From: Glebionis coronaria
Lineage: Eukaryota > Streptophyta > Magnoliopsida > Asterales > Asteraceae
NCBI GenBank assembly: GCA_025667525.1
Contig: CM046876.1
Coordinates: 83,555,512 to 83,619,511, forward strand
Direction: 5' to 3'
DNA length: 64,000 nucleotides
The number at the start of each line of letters is the position of its first letter. Within the stretch, counting starts at the first letter, position 1. The position numbers and the translations under genes were made by a program. Below the pieces are notes generated by a model. That model did not search any database, had not been told where the DNA came from, and saw only the letters and a program-made list of their open reading frames with translations. Positions 62,415 to 64,000 of this stretch are shown here, piece after piece.

Positions 62415-62475
62415 TGCTCCCCTGGTAAGGCAGTTGTATGTGAGCTATCACACTCAAGTTCGAATCACGCTGGTA
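62415..62475 (+). repeat. tRNA-like / SINE-head sequence
   Basis: CCCTGGTAAGGCAGTT looks like a Pol III A box and CAAGTTCGAATCACGC like a B box, about 35 bp apart. A full cloverleaf does not close by eye, so it is more likely a decayed tRNA-derived SINE than a tRNA gene. Confidence 0.35.
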
Positions 62476-62558
62476 TGATATTTTTATAATTATATTTGGG
62501 AAAAAACAATAATAAAAAACTCAGTAGTAAACAAAAATGATGACATGGATTAAAATAT

Positions 62559-64000
<1,442 letters not shown>

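Overview
The window is nuclear DNA of a flowering plant, most likely a member of the Asteraceae. Evidence for a plant: GT-AG spliced genes, plant Copia, Ty3/Gypsy, hAT, Stowaway and Helitron elements, a chloroplast ClpC relic and a mitochondrial nad7 insertion. The family-level guess rests on the type of Copia gag and accessory ORF at 31-37.6 kb, which I recall from Asteraceae genomes; I could not search for it. Transposons and gene fragments dominate. I see four genic units that are intact or nearly so.

Layout. (1) 0.4-3.7 kb, minus strand: relics of an S-domain receptor kinase and of plastid ClpC, followed to 5.92 kb by MITEs and a sequence that looks like a Helitron 5' terminus. (2) 5.9-6.5 kb: a minisatellite that reverses strand in the middle. 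(3) 7.1-23.9 kb: a tandem array of GID8-like LisH-CTLH genes. Copy 1 (245 aa) and copy 3 (243 aa) are intact five-exon genes. Copy 2 has a frameshift and carries an 8.17-kb Copia-type element in intron 1. An exon-5 relic and a 2.58-kb solo LTR lie between copies 1 and 2. All three promoters keep an E2F-like site. (4) 24.5-26.2 kb: two Stowaway MITEs and a nad7 NUMT. (5) 26.8-28.7 kb, minus strand: an intact two-exon membrane-anchored methyltransferase gene with a MITE in its intron. (6) 29.6-37.6 kb: two decayed Copia elements, one split by a hAT MITE, and a decayed accessory ORF. (7) 38.0-42.9 kb: a frameshifted Tat-clade Gypsy element that runs into a run of exactly 1000 Ns.

(8) 43.9-64 kb is the most unusual part. 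Four copies of a TIR element family, each with its own ~23-bp minisatellite, and two Helitron-like segments with matching 3' hairpins are joined end to end. Every junction is a (TA)n tract. The Helitron-like segments hold fragments of a FAD amine-oxidase-like gene and of glycyl-tRNA synthetase, and perhaps of LEUNIG and an RD-rich splicing-type protein. A 611-bp foldback element with a core of repeated AATCATATATGATT palindromes sits inside the second one.

The intact genes are unrelated in function: two GID8-like proteins (expected in the CTLH/GID ubiquitin ligase) and one methyltransferase. The rest records repeated insertion, gene capture and decay.
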